A stretch of 11,778 nucleotides of DNA from Pelagophyceae sp. CCMP2097 (lineage: Eukaryota > Sar > Pelagophyceae): positions 67,394-79,171 of the forward strand of contig MU657192.1 of the NCBI GenBank assembly GCA_026770575.1, written 5' to 3'. Of this stretch, positions 1 through 7,800 are shown piece after piece. Every line of letters starts with the position of its first letter. Position 1 is the first letter of the stretch. Position numbers and translations under genes: made by a program. A model generated the notes under the pieces. That model did not search any database. It was not told the origin of the DNA and saw nothing but the letters and a program-made list of their open reading frames with translations.

Positions 1-430
1 CGCTTTATGCAGTCGACGCAGACGGCGCAGCCGCCTTTTGCTGCTACTGGCTGTGCAGCCGACTCTTGCGGCGCAGCCACATCTTGCTACCGATGCTCTT
101 GGTTCATACGTCGCAAGCGGCGCAGCCGCCTTACGCATATGTCACATGTGGTGCAGCCACCTTTTGTCGTTGCTGGCGGCGCAAACGCAGCATGAGGCGA
201 AGATTGCCTTATGTTGCCGCCGCAGGCGGCGCAGCCGCCTCACGCATCCACCGCAAACAGCGCAGCTCCCTTTTACCTCTGCTGACGGCGCAGCCGATGC
301 AGACGGCGCAACGTCGCAAGTGGGGTAGCCGTAGCAAATTGCGCAGTTGTCTTATTTTGTTGTTGGTGGCGCAGCCGTCGCAAACGGCGCAGTCGTTTTT
401 TGTTGCAGTTGTTTTCAAAACAGCTACTCT
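1..430. repeat. Degenerate GC-rich array built on GGCGCAGCCGCC words
   Basis: The word GGCGCAGCCGCCTT and close variants recur about ten times, for example near 24, 118, 225, 289 and 369, with irregular spacing. Several copies are self-complementary (GGCGGC-GCA-GCCGCC near 226), so they can form short hairpins. Open frames here exist only because stops are rare in the repeat; the peptides are rich in A, Q and P and no frame is favoured. I see no gene in this stretch. Confidence 0.6.
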
Positions 431-545
431 TCTTAGGGTGCGCGTAGTTGTTGATTGGACTCTATGGACAAGCGCTAGGGCCTGTCTATAGGGTCAAAAA
501 CGAGTTATATACCCTTTTGTATTTTTGGTGTTCTATTGTACTGCT

Positions 546-704
546 ATGCGCCGCGAGCTTATAGTTTTCGGCGTTTTCCTGAGAGAGTCTACACTCTCTG
601 AATACCTCTTGGCCAACCATTCACGCGCAAACGCACGGGAGGGTTTTGAGGGTACTAGACCCCATCGATTTGCAGCCTCGCGTCAATGTAAAACTATCGC
701 CTAA
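546..704 (+). pseudogene. Short ORF inside the left copy of a dispersed repeat (52 residues)
   Basis: From an ATG at 546 to a TAA at 702 the plus strand encodes 52 residues. The last 40 align without gaps to part of the minus-strand ORF at 9855-9523, sharing segments such as STL, YLL, AREGF and CKTIA; I count 24 of 40 identical residues. The underlying DNA is about 75 percent identical over the same 120 bases, so protein conservation is not better than DNA conservation, which argues for decay rather than selection. This may be a remnant of a transposon ORF, or simply noncoding repeat sequence with an open frame. I recognise no family. Confidence 0.3.
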
Positions 705-769
705 AAAAAAAACCGGCGAAAAAAAAAATAAAAAACGTCAACAATCGAGAAGGTTACCAGTGATCGGCG
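587..769 (+). repeat. Dispersed repeat, left copy (inverted partner at 9517-9688)
   Basis: From GTCTACACTC at 587 to GATCGGCG at 769 the sequence matches the reverse complement of 9517-9688 nearly throughout. Shared blocks include AATACCTCTTG, TTCACGCGCAA, AATGTAAAACTATCGCC, GTCAACAATCGAGA and GGTTACCAGTGATCGGCG. Differences are point changes plus length changes in A-runs. Inward of this block the two copies diverge and then meet again in the module at 898-963 (partner 9360-9425). Confidence 0.8.
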
Positions 770-853
770 CGGGGCCGTTATAAAGCCTCTCCTGACAACA
801 ATAAAAAAGTTATTATCAACGACAAACAAACGTTCTCACAAGTTTAAACAAAT

Positions 854-891
854 CCTTAGATAGTAATAGGCGCCGGCCCCTACGGGGCCCT
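854..891 (+). repeat. Hairpin-headed 38 bp repeat, copy 1
   Basis: It reads CCTTAGATAGTAATAGG, then CGCC, then the perfect stem GGCCCC-TAC-GGGGCC, then CT. It is on the plus strand in this wording, so its hairpin head faces rightward, toward the minus-strand coding segment at 1117-1278. Confidence 0.85.
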
Positions 892-925
892 GTAAAATCA
901 CATTGAAGGGTAAAAGTGGAAAAAT

Positions 926-963
926 CCTTAGATAGAAATAGGAGCCGGCCCCTACGGGGCCCT
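926..963 (+). repeat. Hairpin-headed 38 bp repeat, copy 2
   Basis: Same word as copy 1 with AAATAGGAG in place of TAATAGGCG. The preceding bases 898-925 (CATTGAAGGGTAAAAGTGGAAAAAT) recur in inverted form next to copy 4, so the conserved unit here is at least 66 bases long. Confidence 0.85.
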
Positions 964-1077
964 ATTCAACAACCGATAGAGTTACCAGTGATCGGCGCGA
1001 GTCCGTTATACAGCCTCTCCCGAAAACAAAAAAAAAATTATCAACGACAAACAAACATACTCTCAAGATGAACAAAT

Positions 1078-1115
1078 CCTTAGATAGTAATAGGCGCCGG
1101 CCCCTACGGGGCCCT
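1078..1115 (+). repeat. Hairpin-headed 38 bp repeat, copy 3
   Basis: It is identical to copy 1 over 38 bases. Its hairpin head ends at 1115 and is followed without spacer by the downstream edge of the minus-strand open segment 1278-1117. In the sense of that segment, coding sequence runs straight into AGGGCCCCGTAGGGGCC. Confidence 0.85.
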
Positions 1116-1116
1116 T

Positions 1117-1278
1117 TGGATGGCGCGACTGCCTTTGGACGGGCATGCCTTCGTCGCGGCATATTTTGTGTGGTATTTCGAGGTCAATCAAGGCAGATAC
1201 GTGGATTGTCGAGTAAAGGCCCAGTTTGCGCATGCGTCGCAAAGTGGCTGCCAACGGTCGGAGGGCACGAAAGAGCAT
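1117..1278 (-). CDS. Minus-strand coding segment of unknown function, cut off by a repeat
   Basis: From an ATG at 1278 the minus strand encodes 54 residues of ordinary, non-repetitive composition (MLFRALRPLAATLRRMRKLG at the start, then a hydrophobic stretch around ALIDLEIPHKIC) before reading into the hairpin repeat at 1115. An in-frame TAA lies just upstream of the ATG, so it is either a start or an exon following an acceptor such as CTTAAG. It lies 48 bases downstream of the stop of the coding segment ending at 1327, and I could not find a donor whose phase would join the two. It may be a separate small gene, a frame-broken last exon of the same gene, or chance. I recognise no domain. Confidence 0.4.
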
Positions 1279-1326
1279 TGCTTAAGGTTGCAAGGCCTCT
1301 GTCTTCTCAAAAGATGCCCCGCGCGG

Positions 1327-1671
1327 TCAGTGCGAGAATAGCACTCGGAGGAGCACTTCGTACAAGCGCAGGTCCAAGAGCTTTCGCAGGCTCTCGGCGC
1401 GGTAGAGCCGCAAGCCGTTGGAGCGGTCGTGGCTGCGGACTAACAACAAAATCCTCCAGACGTGCATCTCCATTTTCGCGTCGCTTCTCGCGCGCGACTC
1501 CAAAGCCTCCAACGCCGGCTGCGACGTGGCCGAGATGGTAGACCAGTATTCCTTTGGACCTGTTTCGGGCACAGATCATTGTCCGAGAATGCAGAACCGT
1601 CCGCAAAGGCATTCCTCACCCGCATCTTGGATCATGCCGAGTTGGGCCTGCTGGGCGGCTTCGACTTTGGC
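1327..1671 (-). CDS. C-terminal two exons of an unknown protein
   Basis: Two minus-strand exons fit well. Exon a is 1671-1620 (52 nt), preceded by a pyrimidine-rich acceptor tract ending CACAAAG. It ends at a GTGAGG donor. The 60 nt intron 1619-1560 closes with CGAAACAG. Exon b, 1559-1327, ends in TGA. The donor leaves one base, and the acceptor exon continues the frame exactly, giving ...GMIQDAGPKEYWSTIS.... The encoded 94 residues are helix-rich (KVEAAQQAQLG; LEALESRARSD; LRKLLDLRLYEVLLRVL), with a tryptophan and no low-complexity tract, quite unlike the repeat-derived frames around them. Upstream exons must lie to the right, beyond the repeats starting at 1713. It may be the end of the gene that begins near 7285. 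I recognise no family; splice phase agreement and composition are the main support. Confidence 0.55.
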
Positions 1672-1712
1672 CTTTGTGGAGCAGAAATCACACCCGGAGC
1701 GCGAGCACCTAG

Positions 1713-1808
1713 ACGGGTGGATATGCTGGGCCCCGAAACGGTCGAGTGATGCACCGGCAACGGGTGGATGAATGCTGGGCCCCGAAAAGATCCGAGTGAT
1801 GCACCGGC
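1713..1808 (+). repeat. Tandem duplication of about 48 bp
   Basis: ACGGGTGGATATGCTGGGCC through GAGTGATGCACCGGCA (1713-1759) is repeated at 1760-1808 with a few substitutions and small insertions. It lies just upstream of exon a of the minus-strand coding segment, probably within its intron. Confidence 0.75.
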
Positions 1809-1823
1809 CGGGCGATGGGTGGC

Positions 1824-2003
1824 AGGAGCAATGACGGGTTCGGGTTTGCCCTTCAACTCGCGCGTCGGGTTTGCCGGGGTTGGGCGTTTTGGCCGACCCG
1901 TATACCCCCGGGTCTGGCCGTGGCCCAAACCCGAACCCGACCCGAGAAGACGGGTCGCTCGACAAACCCGCGACCCGAGGGTTCGGCACAAATTGAAACC
2001 CCG
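1824..2003 (+). repeat. Dispersed 180 bp repeat R, copy 1
   Basis: It starts AGGAGCAATGACGGGTTCGG and ends near ACAAATTGAAACCCC. Roughly 80 percent of its positions match 3118-3306 in the same orientation. It is rich in CGGGTTCGGGTTT and its complement AAACCCGAACCCG, so its two ends can partly pair, as in a small foldback element. There is no convincing reading frame. Confidence 0.75.
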
Positions 2004-2004
2004 T

Positions 2005-2340
2005 CCCTGCTCGCCACCGAGTGTTCGACAGTACGGGCCCCTGTCAGGCCTCTTTCGCGGCCACTTGCCCGGCCTCTGCACGATCGCTTGCAAGGCCTCT
2101 TGGGCGGCCTCTTGAGACGGGCCCTTGAAGAGCCCACTGGACGGGCCCCTGCAAGGCCTCTTTCGCGGCAACTTACACGGCCTCTGCGCGGTCGCTTGTA
2201 AGGGCTCTTTGAAGGGCCTTTCCGGACGGGCCCCTGCGAGGCCTCTTTTGCGGCCACTTGCAAGGCCTCTGCGCGGTCACATGCGAGGCCTTTTTCCAGG
2301 CCCCTCTCAAGCTCCCACGCAGGGTTCCTGCAAGAGACCG
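2005..2340 (+). repeat. 12 bp minisatellite with a 47 bp higher-order unit
   Basis: The basic unit is about 12 bp (GGCCTCTTTCGC, GGCCACTTGCAA, GGCCTCTGCGC, GGTCGCTTGCAA). Four such units form a 47 bp block present at 2047-2093, 2155-2201 and 2240-2286, each exactly 47 bases long. A fourth copy lies inverted at 5261-5307. Open frames through this region are by-products of the repeat. Confidence 0.75.
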
Positions 2341-2349
2341 GGCCGCCGC

Positions 2350-3117
2350 GGCGACTCCAAGGGATTGTCCGAGCGACCGTCCGAGCGACCGTCCGAACGA
2401 CCGTCCAGGAAACGTCGGAGAGGGGCCGCAGTCGAGGGGCCGGCAGCCGAGTGACCGTCCAAGGGACCGTCGAGGGGCCGCCGATCAAGGCGACCGTCAC
2501 AGAGAGCCCGTCGAGGGACCGCCAAAGGAATTGTCCAAAGGAATTGTCCAAGGGATCGCCCAAGCGATCATCCAAGAGACCGTCCGAGCCTCTCGAGGGA
2601 TCCTCTCAAGGCGTCGTTTCGAATGGCCATCGAAAGGGCCGTTTCGAGGGGCCGTCTCAAGAGGCCGTCACGAGAAGCCCTCTCGAGGGGCCTTTTCGAA
2701 TGGCCGTTTCCAGTGGCCGTCTCGAGGGACCGGAGAGAGACTTCTCGAGGCGCCATTTCGAGGTGCAGTCTCGAGGGGTCGTCTCGAGGGGTCGTCTAAA
2801 GGCGCTGTTTCGAATGGCCATCGAAAAGGGCCGTCTCGAGAGGTCGTCTCGAGGCACCGTCTCGAGGGGCCGTCTTAAGGCGCCGTTTTGAATGGCCTTC
2901 TCCAGGGGCCGTCTCAAGGGGCCGTCTCAAGGGACCGTTTCGAGTGGCCGTTTCGAGGCACCGTCTCGATGGGCCGTCTCAAGGCGCCGTTTCGAATGGC
3001 CGTCGAAAGGGGCCGTCTCGAGGGACCTTCTCGAAACGCCGTCCCAAGGCGCCGTTTCGAGTGGCCGGGGCCGTCTTGAGGGGTCGTCTCAAGGAGCCGT
3101 CTCAAGGAGCATGAGAA
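2350..3117 (+). repeat. 13 bp minisatellite, CCGTCTCGAGGGG type
   Basis: From about 2580 to 3117 the sequence is almost entirely 13 bp units such as CCGTCTCGAGGGG, CCGTCTCAAGGCG, CCGTTTCGAATGG and CCGTCGAAAGGGG. Many carry a self-complementary core CTCGAG or TTCGAA. From 2350 to 2580 the units are more diverged and 12-13 bp long (CGACCGTCCGAG, GAATTGTCCAAAG). Because 13 is not a multiple of three, all frames stay open for long stretches with R, G, S and P-rich peptides; none is a credible gene. The array fills the interval between repeat R copies 1 and 2. Confidence 0.85.
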
Positions 3118-3306
3118 AGGAGCAACGACGGGTTCGGGTTTGCCCTTCAACCCGCGGGTGGGGTTTGCCGGGTTTGCGCGTTTTGGCCGACCTGTATACC
3201 CGCGAGTCTAGCCTTTGTCCCGAACCCGACCCTTGGAATACGGGTTCTGGTCGCTCGACAAACCCACGACCCGTGTGGCAGAAATTGAACCCGACCCGAC
3301 CCGAAC
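3118..3306 (+). repeat. Dispersed 180 bp repeat R, copy 2
   Basis: It matches 1824-2003 in direct orientation, including GACGGGTTCGGGTTTGCCCT, GCGTTTTGGCCGACC, TATACC, GCTCGACAAACCC and AAATTGAA. Copies 1 and 2 bracket the minisatellite between them. Confidence 0.75.
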
Positions 3307-3324
3307 ACACCGCCTCTGCTCCTG

Positions 3325-3480
3325 CGAAACAGTCCGGTTGGGCGCGGCCTTTGGACGGCCGGTGCGCGTGGAGCGCGTCGGTGCGCCAGTTGCGGGGGTT
3401 GCGCGAGATTGGCTTTTCCGAAAGGTCCCTTCGGCGACGAATCCACCTACGCATCTTCCATCGGGAGCCACGAAGAAACA
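3325..3480 (-). other. Possible minus-strand exon fragment, frame undecided
   Basis: This stretch is not repetitive and has the GC-rich third positions seen in the better coding segments. Two minus-strand frames stay open. One gives ...EKPISRNPRNWRTDALHA..., the other ...VAPDGRCVGGFVAEGTFRKS.... A TGTTTCGCAG at about 3330 could be an acceptor-like end or part of the exon. I cannot choose a frame or find phase-matched partners, so this is only a candidate exon of the long minus-strand gene. Confidence 0.22.
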
Positions 3481-3539
3481 CCTCTTGCGTATAATACCCA
3501 GAGGTGCTTTGAGGGCGCGAGAGGCCCCCTTTTGACATT

Positions 3540-4185
3540 GCCCAATGACAAGGTCCCCGCGACACGCTTCCCGCAACGACGTCCCCGTCGCAAGGTCCCT
3601 TTGACGAGGTCCCTGTGACGGGGTCCCGTGATAAGGTGTGACGTCGCTGCGGAAATTGCCCCGTAACAAGTTTCCCCGTAACAAGTTTTCGTGAAAAGTT
3701 ATCTGTGACAGAGGTCCCGCAAAGTCCCTGCGACGATGTCCCCGTGACACGGTCCCTGCGGCAAGGACCCTATGCGACAAGGTCCCCGTGGCAAGGCCCC
3801 TGGGGTGTCAAGGTCCCCGTAACGAGGCCACGTGGCAAGGTCCCCATTACAAGGTTTCCGTGACACGGTCCCTGTGGCAAGGGCCCGTGACACGGCCCCG
3901 TGATAAGTGCCTTGGACAAAGCCCTATGGCAAGGGCCCGTGAAGAGATCCCCGTAACAAGGTCTCGAGACGAGGCCCCGCAGCGAGGCCCCGTGACAAGG
4001 TCTCTGTGACAAGGTCCTTGTGACACGGTCCCTATGACAAAGTCCCCGTGACAAGGCCCCTGTAACTTTGTGACAAGACCCCGTGGCAAAGGCCCGTGAC
4101 AGGGTCCCGTGGCACGAACCCCGTGAGAAGAACCCTGTGACACAATCCCGGTGACACGGTCCCCGCGACAAGGACCCTGGGGAGA
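3540..4185 (-). repeat. 14 bp minisatellite (CCTTGTCACGGGGA on the minus strand)
   Basis: About 45 diverged units of 13-14 bp, read on the plus strand as GTCCCCGTGACAAG with variants at the GTGAC and CAAG positions. It is the reverse complement of the array at 8562-8990. It lies directly downstream of the minus-strand exon 4449-4219, so it is probably intronic. Frames through it encode G, T, L and R-rich repeats on the minus strand and are not genes. Confidence 0.85.
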
Positions 4186-4218
4186 GGGTTCCAGCGTGTC
4201 CTTTCGGCACGTTTGCAC

Positions 4219-4449
4219 TCCGGGCGCCGCAACGCGCGTGCGCTGCGCGGCGTCGAGCGCGGCGGAAACGGCCTCGCGGAGGTCGTCTCGCGGAGCGCGG
4301 CGGTCGCCTTCGTAGTCGTCTTCGTCGGTGTCGCCTCTTTCCATCCTTACGGCCTCCAAGAGCCTTCGCGCCAGCGCGCCGGCCTTGCCGTGCTGCGCGG
4401 CGCGGAGCCTCGCGCGCACGGATTCCAAGCACGTTTCAGAGATGTGGAC
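4219..4449 (-). CDS. Predicted internal exon of an unknown helical protein
   Basis: The minus strand is open from an acceptor ACCTCTAG|GTC at 4449 to a GGA|GTGCAA donor candidate at 4219, 77 codons. The peptide is highly charged and helix-forming: VHISETCLESVRARLRAAQH at the start, then ARRLLEAVRMERG, an acidic patch TDEDDYEGD, and DDLREAVSAALDAAQ. Third positions are strongly GC. Downstream it meets the 14 bp array, and upstream a tandem GTCAACCTAG repeat that forms its polypyrimidine-poor acceptor region. It is most likely an internal exon of the same gene as the exons at 7285-5440. The donor is uncertain; GTGCCG eight bases further on (minus 4210) is an alternative. No known domain is recognised. 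Confidence 0.45.
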
Positions 4450-4500
4450 CTAGAGGTTGACTCTGGGTTGACTAGGTTGACTCTAGGTTGACCGTAGGTT
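4450..4500 (-). repeat. Tandem GTCAACCTAG units at a 3' splice site
   Basis: On the minus strand the sequence reads as four imperfect copies of AGAGTCAACCTAG-like units, each ending in a potential acceptor AG, immediately before the proposed exon at 4449. It parallels the triple GAATTACTATAG acceptor repeat in the EF-hand gene at 9012-9047. Confidence 0.6.
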
Positions 4501-4639
4501 TTTACCGTACGTTTACTCTAGGTGCACTTGAGGTCCCAAGAGATGGACCTCGCGGTCAATGCTGAATGGGATCCCGTGAGGCCATCGGATCGGCTGCCTG
4601 GGACCCGATACTGCTGTGCACTCTGGCGCTGCATCAAGA

Positions 4640-5340
4640 GCTTTGCCAGGGCCCGTCCGAGGGGCCTTTCCAAGAAACCGCCCTTTTCGAGGGGCCTTGA
4701 AGAGAAAAAGGCCCTTCGCAATCGACTTTGCGAGAGGCCTCGCCCGTGAACGAGGCCTTGCGAGTACCCGTGCGAGAGGCCTTGCAAGGGCCCGTGCAGC
4801 GAGTCGGAACTGGTCAAGGAGCTGTGAGGGCCCTCTTCGATGTCCCGGAGTGCCCCACGAGCCTCCTCCGGGCCCCTCGAGACGCCTCTTCGAGCCCCGG
4901 GCTCGACCAATACGATACGGGGAAACACTATTTCCAGAAGTGGGACCTCGTGGCCTTGCGGGGGCCGCCCGGACCTTGAAAGGGAGCCGCTTCGAGGGAG
5001 GGGCCGCTTAGAAGGCGTCCTGGAATGGGCATCTTCGAGGGACCCTTGCAGTACCCCGAGGCCTCGCCAGTGTGAGGGCATATTGCGACAAGTCCGTCTT
5101 CCGACGAAAACGAGGGGCCGCCAGAGGCCACCCCGAGGGCCCGTACAGAGGGCCCTTGCGAACTTGGCAAGGCCCGTGCGAGGAGCCTTGAAGGCCAGGA
5201 ACCGTGCGTGGATTGCCAGGAACTGATCGTGGCACCTTGATAGGGCCCGTCAAAGAGGCCTCGCAAGAGACCGTGCAGAGGCCTTGCAAGTGACCGCCAA
5301 AGAGGCCTTGATAGGGCCCGTCCCTCCGGGCTTTTCGAGC
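4640..5340. repeat. Diverged 12-13 bp minisatellite
   Basis: Units are of the form GAGGCCTTGCAA and GGGCCCGTGCGA, more diverged than the array at 2005-2340 but clearly of the same family in inverted orientation. 5261-5307 aligns end to end with the 47 bp higher-order unit at 2155-2201. I see no reliable exon in it, though the open minus-strand frame that continues from 5440 to 4928 runs through it as a by-product. Confidence 0.7.
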
Positions 5341-5439
5341 ACCCGGGAAAGGATGGTCCGGGTTTTTCAGCGAATACGCGGCCGTCCACCGCGGGCCTCA
5401 ACGTCCCCTTGGTCTTCGGCGAGTGCATCGCGGCCCTTT

Positions 5440-7285
5440 TCTCGCCGTGGTCGGCGTCGACGCAGGCGTACAAACGCTCGCCGAGTTTGTAAAGTGCAAA
5501 ACCCAGTTTTGAAGAAACGGATGCAAGATCCTCAGAGGCCATTGCTTCGCCTTCGTTTTCGTCCACACCATACTCAACGCCATACTCGCCCACGTATCCC
5601 TCAGCGTCGGCATCGGGCGACGCCGAAGCGCGTCTGGACGGCTGCGTCTCGCGCGATGGCGTCTCGCGCGACGGCGGCGTGTCGCGTAGCGCGTCGCGGC
5701 GCAAGTGCTGCGACGGCGATGCATGCGACGGCGACGCGGGGCGCGGCCCGCGAAACGAATGCATCGGCTGCGTCTGCTTCGAGTCGTCGGTGTGCATCGG
5801 CTGCGTCTGCGTCGGCTGCGTAGGGTCCAAGTGGTCTCGAGGCGTGCCGTCCAAAGGACCGTCGTCAAAGGCCGTGCCGTCCATCAGCGGCGTGCCGTCC
5901 AAAGCGCCGTCCAACGCCGCGTCGTCCCACGGCGCCGCCGCTTCAAAGTCGCTCTGGGACGAAGCGTGGCGCTGTTCGTCTTTCCTCTGTGAAGTAACCG
6001 TCTGCCATTTGAACACGGCCCTCGCCGCGGCCCCGTCGTGCGCGGCGGCCCCGTCGTGCGCGGCGGTCCCGTCGTCATCGGCCCACCTCACCAGGACCGG
6101 CGACCCGCGCGCGGAAGGAGACGGCGATCCGCCGTGGTGCGCCCATTCAAATTGCCCCGCGTCAAAACCGCCTCTGGCCGCTTGTTCGTAAACTTCCGCG
6201 TCCCTCGCCTTTTTGGCATCCGCGTACGCCGCCGCGTTCCTCGCCGCGGCGGCATCGCGGAGGGCCCAGGCCGCTTCCGAAGCGGCGCGTTCGTCGTCCA
6301 CGGACGACGACGGCGACGCATCACCACGAGCGTCGTACGCCGCCTCGTCTCTGGCCGCTTCGGCGTAGGCTTTATCTCTGGCGGTGTCTCTGGCGTTTGC
6401 CGCGTACGACGCCCGGGCCGCTTCGGCTTGGAAGTGGGCCTCGGCGTCGGCGGTGGCTTTGGCGTCTCTCAAAACCCAAGCCGTAGACGCCGCGGCGTCC
6501 GGGCGTTTCAAAAACGCTTCGTACGGTGTCGCACGCGGCCGCGCGGACGAGGGCCGCGAGCGCACAGCGTCGGCCGCAAACGCGTCGCGGCCGGCGCGCG
6601 CGGAAGACGGCCGCGAGCGCGATGTCGCCGCGTTGGCCGCAAACGATTCGGCCGCCGCGTCGGCCGCAGTCGGACCTGCGAAAGGAGCTCGATCTGCAGC
6701 GGCTATTGCGAGGGACCGCGGCTATTTCGAGGGGCCGACGCACTTTCGCCCCGCATCGACGACGCCGCGCACTTTTGCGCCAGGTCCAGCGCCATCGAAC
6801 GGACCGCGGCGAGGCGGCGGCGGAGCCTATGGCGCCTTGGAGCGAGGCAGCGGCGGGCGGCGTATACGGTTGCGCTCCGACGAGTCTCCAATGTCGCAGG
6901 GCCGGTGCACGCCACTTACAGGGCGGAGTCGTCCGGGGGCGCGTGAGGGGCGTTCCAGGCGTGTTGAGGTGCTAGTCTTCGCTGGGATGCGTCTGCAGCT
7001 TCCGCTATGCTCCGCGCAGCTTTCGCCGCCGACGACAACCGAGAAGACACCGCGGAAAAGGAGCAATCCACGTGCGCCGCCACCCACGACCGAAACGCCG
7101 AACCTGCGAAAGGCATTCGCGCGGCGTCGGCGTGAGAGGGATCTGCGAGAATCCATGGGACGCTGCTATACACTCAACGCCTGCCAAGCCCTCTTCCTTC
7201 GAAGCGCCACCAGCGCCGAGAGGGCCCAGAACAGCCGCCTCGGGTCCGCCGCGGGCCAGCCGCCGCGGGGGCGTTGGGCCAACAT
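5440..7285 (-). CDS. Predicted multi-exon gene for an Ala-rich, partly disordered protein
   Basis: The model on the minus strand runs as follows: ATG at 7285, exon to 7174; a 31 nt intron 7173-7143 (GTGTAT...CTCGCAG); exon 7142-6920; a 45 nt intron opening with GTAAGT (6919-6875); exon 6874-6744; a 68 nt intron 6743-6676 (GTGCGT...CCTTTCGCAG); exon 6675 to about 5440. All phases agree. The first intron is unusually short and least certain; a later ATG at 7116 is an alternative start. The early part is helical (RLFWALSALVALRRKRAW; AFRSWVAAHVDCSFSAVSSR; AAVRSMALDLAQK). The long exon has Ala/Asp/Arg-rich helix (AEAARDEAAYDAR), then low-complexity repeats (AAHDGAAAHDG, LDGTP, TQTQPMH, PSRETPSRE), and a final ordered-looking piece near KLGFALYKLGERLYACVD. 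No domain is recognised. The 3' boundary is open; the exons at 4449 and 1671 may belong to it. It is divergent from the EF-hand gene. Confidence 0.5.
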
Positions 7286-7385
7286 CGTTGGTGCCGAGCT
7301 ATGATGCCGCCTGCTCCCGCTGCATTCAAAGTTTGCCTCAAATCTTTCGGAAGCGTTCGCTAAAGCACTGCCGTGAACCGACGAG

Positions 7386-7393
7386 AGCTAGGT
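7386..7393 (+). repeat. Target site duplication, left (AGCTAGGT)
   Basis: Exact match to 7801-7808 on the other side of the inverted-repeat element, with no other similarity between the flanks, as expected from a staggered integration cut. Confidence 0.9.
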
Positions 7394-7800
7394 CAAGGCA
7401 GAACGACAGCTATGCATAGGCGGGATCGATATTTGCCGGGATTTTTGCCGAAACGATAATCGGCGATATTTCATCGACATTTGCCGGGATTACCGGGAAA
7501 ATCGTCGTTATTTGCTAGACTCAACACAATCTGACGCTCGCAAATACCATGTTTTTCGTCATTTCGCAATTTAATATCTCAATAAAGGCATATTTAAGAT
7601 TTAATTAAATCTTATTTACGTTTGTTTTAACATATTTCTCAATAAAGATTTTATAAAATCTTAATTTTGCCTTTATTGAGATATTTAAGTGTAAAAAAGT
7701 CGATAATCGTCGATTCCCAGTCGATATTTGCCGGGATTCCTGTCGATAGTATCGACCGATATTTGCCGGAAAAGCCATGCATAGCTGTCGTTCTGCCTTG
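7394..7800. mobile_element. 407 bp inverted-repeat transposon (hAT-like MITE) with exact 8 bp target duplication
   Basis: The element begins CAAGGCAGAACG at 7394 and ends CGTTCTGCCTTG at 7800. The terminal inverted repeats are perfect over 24 bases (7394-7417 and 7777-7800). It is bracketed by AGCTAGGT at 7386-7393 and 7801-7808, a perfect 8 bp target site duplication. Short length, lack of any transposase frame, AT-rich interior in a GC-rich setting and 8 bp duplication fit a non-autonomous hAT-superfamily MITE; the superfamily assignment rests on duplication length only. Subterminal copies of CGATATTTGCCGGGATT occur in both arms. An inner perfect 18 bp inverted repeat (7573-7590 with 7668-7685) surrounds two palindromes. 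It lies between two divergent genes. Confidence 0.92.

Larger units (their letters stand above)
753..1115 (+). repeat. Tandemly repeated modules, each ending in the hairpin CCTACGGGGCCCT
   Basis: The block 753-891 (GTTACCAGTGATCGGCG through the hairpin end) is repeated at 981-1115 with scattered substitutions and A-run changes, an offset of 224 to 228 bases. Between them, 898-963 is a different, shorter module (ATTGAAGGGTAAAAGTGG and the same hairpin end). All three modules finish at the same CCCT. This shared sharp edge suggests it is a real element terminus and not a random break. Confidence 0.8.

Noticed and set aside
1..430. CRISPR-like array at the left edge
   Set aside because: Repeat spacing is irregular, the repeats are degenerate, spacers are not unique sequence of constant length, and the context is eukaryotic.
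1853..3079. Long open frames on both strands across 1853-3079 (up to 240 codons)
   Set aside because: They are created by 12 and 13 bp repeats with few stops; peptides are periodic R/G/S/P-rich and equally open in several frames.
3545..4185. Telomeric or centromeric satellite
   Set aside because: Units are too diverged, the arrays are short and there are several related families, placed between exons; they do not match a telomere motif.
3770..4200. Continuation of the minus-strand frames at 4432-3770 as one long protein
   Set aside because: The part below about 4200 is the 14 bp array and reads as repetitive G/T/L/R peptides; only the non-repetitive part above 4219 is kept as an exon.
4928..5430. 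Extension of the Ala-rich protein frame to 4928
   Set aside because: The frame runs into the 12-13 bp array; open only because the array lacks stops in that frame.
6038..7304. Plus-strand frames of about 300 codons at 6038-6946 and 6384-7304
   Set aside because: These are complements of the minus-strand exons. The minus strand has matched donors, acceptors and phases and more natural peptides; the plus frames are Arg/Ala-rich shadows.
7394..7800. Promoter or replication origin because of AT-rich palindromes
   Set aside because: The terminal inverted repeats and exact target duplication explain the AT-rich island fully as a transposon.
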